Source: JAJNPS01 sp031378845 (lineage in GTDB: Bacteria; Pseudomonadota; Alphaproteobacteria; Rhodobacterales; Rhodobacteraceae). From it: DNA of 64,000 bases. The notes under the pieces were generated by a model, which saw only the letters and a program-made list of their open reading frames with translations, ran no database searches and was not told where the DNA came from. Numbering within the stretch: position 1 is the stretch's first letter; each line of letters starts with the position of its first letter. Positions 60,691-64,000 of this stretch are shown here, in pieces. The stretch spans positions 1-64,000 of the forward strand of contig JANNES010000001.1 of the NCBI GenBank assembly GCA_031378845.1, given 5' to 3'. Both the position numbers and the translations under genes were made by a program.

Positions 60691-61516
60691 TGGCCGCCCC
60701 GGTTCAGACCCGCAATCTGTGGGGTGAGGGCGCGCTCCTCATCCTTATCTGCGCATTCTGCATCTTTCCGTTCTACTGGATGGTCACGACCAGCCTCAAA
60801 ACCCAGGTTGTCGCGCTGCAGTCGCCCCCGGTCTGGTGGTTCACGCCGACGCCGGCGAATTACTGGGAGGTGCTGTTCGAGGACAAGGTCGGCGTCGCGC
60901 TGATCAATTCGATCATCGTGGCCAGTTGCACCACGGCACTGGCGGTGCTGCTTGGTTGCCCCGCAGCCTACGCGCTGGCGCGGTTCGAATTTCGCGGCAA
61001 GACGGACCCGTGGTTCTGGTTCATTACCAGCCGTTTTGTCAGCCCGGTGGTGCTCGCCTTTCCGGTGTTCCTGATCAGCCGAGAGCTGGGCCTGCGCGAC
61101 ACGCATCTTGCCCTGATCCTGATGTATCTGACCTTCACCTTGCCATCGTGATCTGGATCTGTACCGACCAGTTCCGCTCCATCCCGCGCGAGCTGGACGA
61201 GGCCGCGATGCTCGAAGGCGCCAGCCAGTTCCGCATTTTCCGCTCCATCTGCCTGCCGCTGGCGATGCCGGGGGTGGCGGTCAGCTCGATCCTGTCGTTC
61301 ATCTTCAGCTGGAACGAATTGCTGTTTGCCTACATCCTTGCCCCCAAGGCTGCAAAAACCGCGCCTGCGATGGCGGTGACCTTCATGGAAGGTTACGACG
61401 TGCCGTATGGAAAGATCATGGCGACCTCGACGCTGATCGTGATCCCGGTCTTGATCTTTGCGCTGCTGGCGTTGAAACACCTTGTGCGCGGCCTGACCAT
61501 GGGCGCCGTCAAGTAA
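60690..61516 (+). pseudogene. MalG-type permease with a 1-base frameshift
   Basis: Segment 1 (60690 to about 61137) reads MAAPVQTRNLWGEGALLIL through LGLRDTHLALILMYLTFT and then meets a TGA at 61149-61151. Segment 2, in another frame, continues LAIVIWICTDQFRSIPRELD with the EAA loop (LDEAAMLEGASQFRIFRSI) to HLVRGLTMGAVK, stopping at 61514-61516. One missing C in the run at about 61137-61140 explains the break. Together they equal a complete 275-residue SmoG-like permease, so the lesion looks recent. Confidence 0.9.
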
Positions 61517-61525
61517 AGGTCCCCG

Positions 61526-62497
61526 ATGCCGCGTGCGCCAAAATTACCCCAGATCGACACCGAGGAAAGGTTTCTCGCGCAAGTGGCATGGGCCTATCAT
61601 GTCGAAGGGCTGACCCAGGAAAAGGTCGCCGAGAAACTGGGTGCCACCCGCCTGCGCGTCAACAAGGCGCTGGGCGATGCGCGGGCGCGGGGCCTCGTGC
61701 GGATCACATTCAACACCGCTTTTGCCGCCTGCGCAGAACTGGAGGCCGCGCTAAAGGACCGCTTTGGCCTTAGACAGGCCTATGTCGCCCCCGCGCCCAT
61801 GGACGCCAAGGACATCCAGATGGTCGTCGGTGCCGCCTTGGGCAATCTTCTGACCGAAACCCTTGCCGACCCTGCGATCCGCCTCTTTGGGATGTCTTGG
61901 GGCGGCACTCTCAACATCGCCACCCGTTTTGTCGGCGCGATGGAACGCCCGGATCTGGAGGTGATCTCGGTCATGGGCGGCCTGACGCGCGGATCGGACC
62001 TCAACTCGTTCGAGATCACCACGCGCCTTGCCGACCTGATCGGCGCGCAGCACAGCTATCTCACCGCCCCCCTTTACGCCGGATCGCGCGAAAGCCGCGA
62101 CACGATCATGCAGCTGGATGTCTTTCGCGCCGTGGTCGAGAAACTGCGCTCGGTCGATGCAATGGCGATGGCGGCGGGAGATCTGTCGTCACGGTCGCTC
62201 TTGATGCGCGACGGTCTGCCGTCGGATGTCACGATGGAGGAGTTGATCGCCATGGGCGGGGTGGGCGATGTGCTCGGCACCGTGATTGACGCCGAAGGCC
62301 GGGCATTGGATCACCCGATCAATGAACGCATCATCGGCATCGGCTTTGATGATCTTGCGCGCATCCCGAACGTCATCCTCGCGGCAGGTGGTGCGCATAA
62401 GGTGGTGGTGAACCGCGCCATTCTGGGGCGCGGCGTGGTCGACACCTTCGTGACCGACGAGGCCAGCGCCCGCGCGCTTCTGGACGCCGCGCGGTGA
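61526..62497 (+). CDS. SorC/DeoR-type sugar-binding transcriptional regulator
   Basis: A 323-residue regulator. HTH at residues about 28-60 (EGLTQEKVAEKLGATRLRVN) is followed by the SorC effector domain (FGMSWGGTLNIATRF, GVGDVLGTVIDAEGRALDHP). It is homologous in design to the smo operon regulator at 1839-2789. It starts 9 bp after the broken permease and overlaps the kinase gene by ATG/GTGA-type overlap. It is intact, and probably controls the now defective transporter. Confidence 0.88.
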   Translation: MPRAPKLPQIDTEERFLAQVAWAYHVEGLTQEKVAEKLGATRLRVNKALGDARARGLVRITFNTAFAACAELEAALKDRFGLRQAYVAPAPMDAKDIQMVVGAALGNLLTETLADPAIRLFGMSWGGTLNIATRFVGAMERPDLEVISVMGGLTRGSDLNSFEITTRLADLIGAQHSYLTAPLYAGSRESRDTIMQLDVFRAVVEKLRSVDAMAMAAGDLSSRSLLMRDGLPSDVTMEELIAMGGVGDVLGTVIDAEGRALDHPINERIIGIGFDDLARIPNVILAAGGAHKVVVNRAILGRGVVDTFVTDEASARALLDAAR

Positions 62498-63948
62498 GCC
62501 TAGTTCTCGGCATCGACCTCGGCACCTCAGGCATCAAAGCGGCGATCCTTGCGGATGCAACCCGCGTCGTGGCCAGTGCGGCACAACCCGTCGCCCAGTC
62601 GATCCCGCATCTTGGCTGGTCCGAACAGGACCCTGATCTGTGGGTCAGCATGGTCTTTGCCTGCCTCGATGATCTCGCGGCCAGCCACCCTGCCGAGATG
62701 GCTGCCGTCACCGGCATCGGCCTGTCGGGCCAGATGCTGGCCTGCCTGATCCTTGGTGCGGATCTGAAACCCCTCCGCCCTGCCATGCTTTGGAATGACC
62801 AGCGCGCGATTGTCGAATGCGCCGAGCTGCTTGCTCGCGTGCCCGACATCGGCAGCCGCACCAATGGCACCCCCGATCCCGGCATCACCGCGCCGAAACT
62901 TCTCTGGCTTGCCAAGCATGAACCCCGGATCCGCGACCGCGCCCGGATGCTGATGCTGACCAAGGACTATGTTCGCCTCGCCTTGACGGGCGAGGTCGCG
63001 AGCGATCCGACAGATGCCGGCGGGACCCAGCTTTTCGATTGCAGGGCAGGGGCGTGGGATGCGGATCTTTGTGCTGCGGTTGGCTGGGACAGGACTTATT
63101 TACCAATGATCCTAGATTCTTGGGTGGCGGCGGGAGGACTGCGTGCCGAACTTGCGCAGCGCTGGGGAATGCGCGCGGGGCTGCCCGTGGCCACAGGCTG
63201 CGGCGACAATATGGGATCGACCCTCGGGGCAGGGGCTGCAACCCCCGGCGACACGGTGCTGACGATCGGCACGTCCGGCGTGGCTTGCCTTGTTGATGCC
63301 GCGTTCAACCCCGGACCGCAAAGTGCGATCCTGACCTCGGCGCATGCCGCGCCCGGCACTTATCTGTCGATGGGAGTCGTGATGGCCGCGACCGCAGCGC
63401 TTGACTGGACCGCGCGCATGACGGGACAGACGCCCGCCGCACTGGTCGCGGCCGCGACCGCCCTGACGCCTGCCCAGATCGCCGAGGCGCCGATTTTCCT
63501 GCCCTGCCTCAACGGTATCCGCACACCGCTCAACCGCCCCGATGCCCAAGGGCGGATCGACGGGCTGCATCCCGGCGTGACCCCGGCGAGCCTTGGCTAT
63601 GCGCTGCTCGAAGGCGTCGCCTTCCAGTTTGCCGATTGCATTGCCGCCCAACGCGCCGTCGGCGTGACGCCGCCCAACCGGTTTCTGGCGGTCGGTGGCG
63701 GGACAAGGTCAGCGCTCTGGGTGAAACTGATCGCGACAATTCTGGACCATCCCATTGACCTTCCTCAGGGGGCCGATACCGCAGGCCCGTCCGGGGCCGC
63801 CCGCCTTGCCCTTGTGGCCGCAGGCGCGCCGATCTCCGTGTTGCAGGCCCGCCGACCGGCGCAGGCGACCATCCCCCCTGATCGTACGCTTGCTGAACTG
63901 ATTGCGCCACGAAAGGTGCGCTTTGACCGCCTGACGACCAGCCTGTAA
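62494..63948 (+). CDS. FGGY-family carbohydrate kinase, xylulokinase-like
   Basis: A 484-residue sugar kinase. The N-terminal phosphate-1 motif is VLGIDLGTSGIKAAIL, followed by IGLSGQM, LWNDQRA, the TKDYVRLALTG stretch, GCGDNMGSTLGAG and GGGTRSALWVKLIATIL. It resembles XylB and relatives acting on ketopentoses or related ketoses. It starts with GTG 62494 at the regulator stop (GTGA overlap). Likely phosphorylates the ketose made by the locus dehydrogenases. Intact. Confidence 0.88.
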   Translation: MSLVLGIDLGTSGIKAAILADATRVVASAAQPVAQSIPHLGWSEQDPDLWVSMVFACLDDLAASHPAEMAAVTGIGLSGQMLACLILGADLKPLRPAMLWNDQRAIVECAELLARVPDIGSRTNGTPDPGITAPKLLWLAKHEPRIRDRARMLMLTKDYVRLALTGEVASDPTDAGGTQLFDCRAGAWDADLCAAVGWDRTYLPMILDSWVAAGGLRAELAQRWGMRAGLPVATGCGDNMGSTLGAGAATPGDTVLTIGTSGVACLVDAAFNPGPQSAILTSAHAAPGTYLSMGVVMAATAALDWTARMTGQTPAALVAAATALTPAQIAEAPIFLPCLNGIRTPLNRPDAQGRIDGLHPGVTPASLGYALLEGVAFQFADCIAAQRAVGVTPPNRFLAVGGGTRSALWVKLIATILDHPIDLPQGADTAGPSGAARLALVAAGAPISVLQARRPAQATIPPDRTLAELIAPRKVRFDRLTTSL

Positions 63949-64000
63949 CGACGCCCGCCGCGTGACTACGGGTCCGACCAGCCTTGAGCCGCAGCCTTCA
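63949..64000. other. Right edge of window
   Basis: The last 52 bases hold no recognisable gene or signal. Confidence 0.5.

Noticed and set aside
60690..61516. Programmed frameshift joining the two permease halves
   Set aside because: No slippery heptamer or conserved signal is apparent, and neighbouring genes of the same locus are also broken.

Overview
The window looks like chromosomal DNA of a Rhodobacterales alphaproteobacterium (Roseobacter/Rhodobacter/Paracoccus relatives). The evidence is the GC-rich coding bias, dense operons with ATGA/TGATG stop-start overlaps, a smo/mtl polyol operon as in Rhodobacter sphaeroides, a chvE-gguABC locus, an hemP/imelysin iron locus and an alphaproteobacterial mreBCD-mrdA-rodA block. 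No database was consulted; all calls come from reading the sequence.

Layout. (1) 1-923: end of an integrated element, with the start of a P4-type tyrosine integrase and a 3' fragment of a tRNA-Thr(GGT) gene as the att remnant. (2) 1159-9204: polyol operon (HAD phosphatase, SorC-type regulator, SmoEFGK transporter, sorbitol and mannitol dehydrogenases). (3) 9189-17841: LysR/GbpR-type regulator and divergent chvE-gguABC, aldonate dehydratase and sugar 1-dehydrogenase, an oxidative route for D-galactose/L-arabinose. (4) 17930-21164: hemP, imelysin and di-heme oxidoreductase. (5) 21177-32625: MelR/AgpT-like AraC regulator, oligosaccharide ABC transporter, two GH4 glycosidases and, between them, a flavin-dependent halogenase. 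(6) 32646-34825: second imelysin and DUF1513 protein, preceded by nearly the same 21-bp dyad motif as hemP. (7) 34826-40622: Fe-alcohol dehydrogenase, aldehyde dehydrogenase and glutamine-synthetase-like ligase, divergent from an RpiR regulator plus SDR. (8) 40733-53577: mostly housekeeping (ghrA, DUF1345, rodA, mrdA, mreDCB, leuA with a leucine-rich leader peptide, nadE) and an 18-repeat MORN protein. (9) 53635-63948: a second sugar/polyol locus (epimerase, SDR, SIS isomerase, EgsA-like dehydrogenase, ABC transporter, SorC regulator, FGGY kinase) in which four genes carry independent inactivating lesions.

How it fits together. Regions 2, 3, 5 and 9 are carbohydrate uptake and catabolism modules, each with its own regulator. 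Regions 3 and 5 may be linked: alpha-galactosides imported and cleaved by region 5 would release galactose, which region 3 can oxidise. Regions 4 and 6 look like two halves of one iron-related operon separated by region 5. Region 9 appears to be a recently dying paralogous transport locus whose enzymes and regulator are still open; the intact smo operon in the same window serves as an internal reference for the lost residues.
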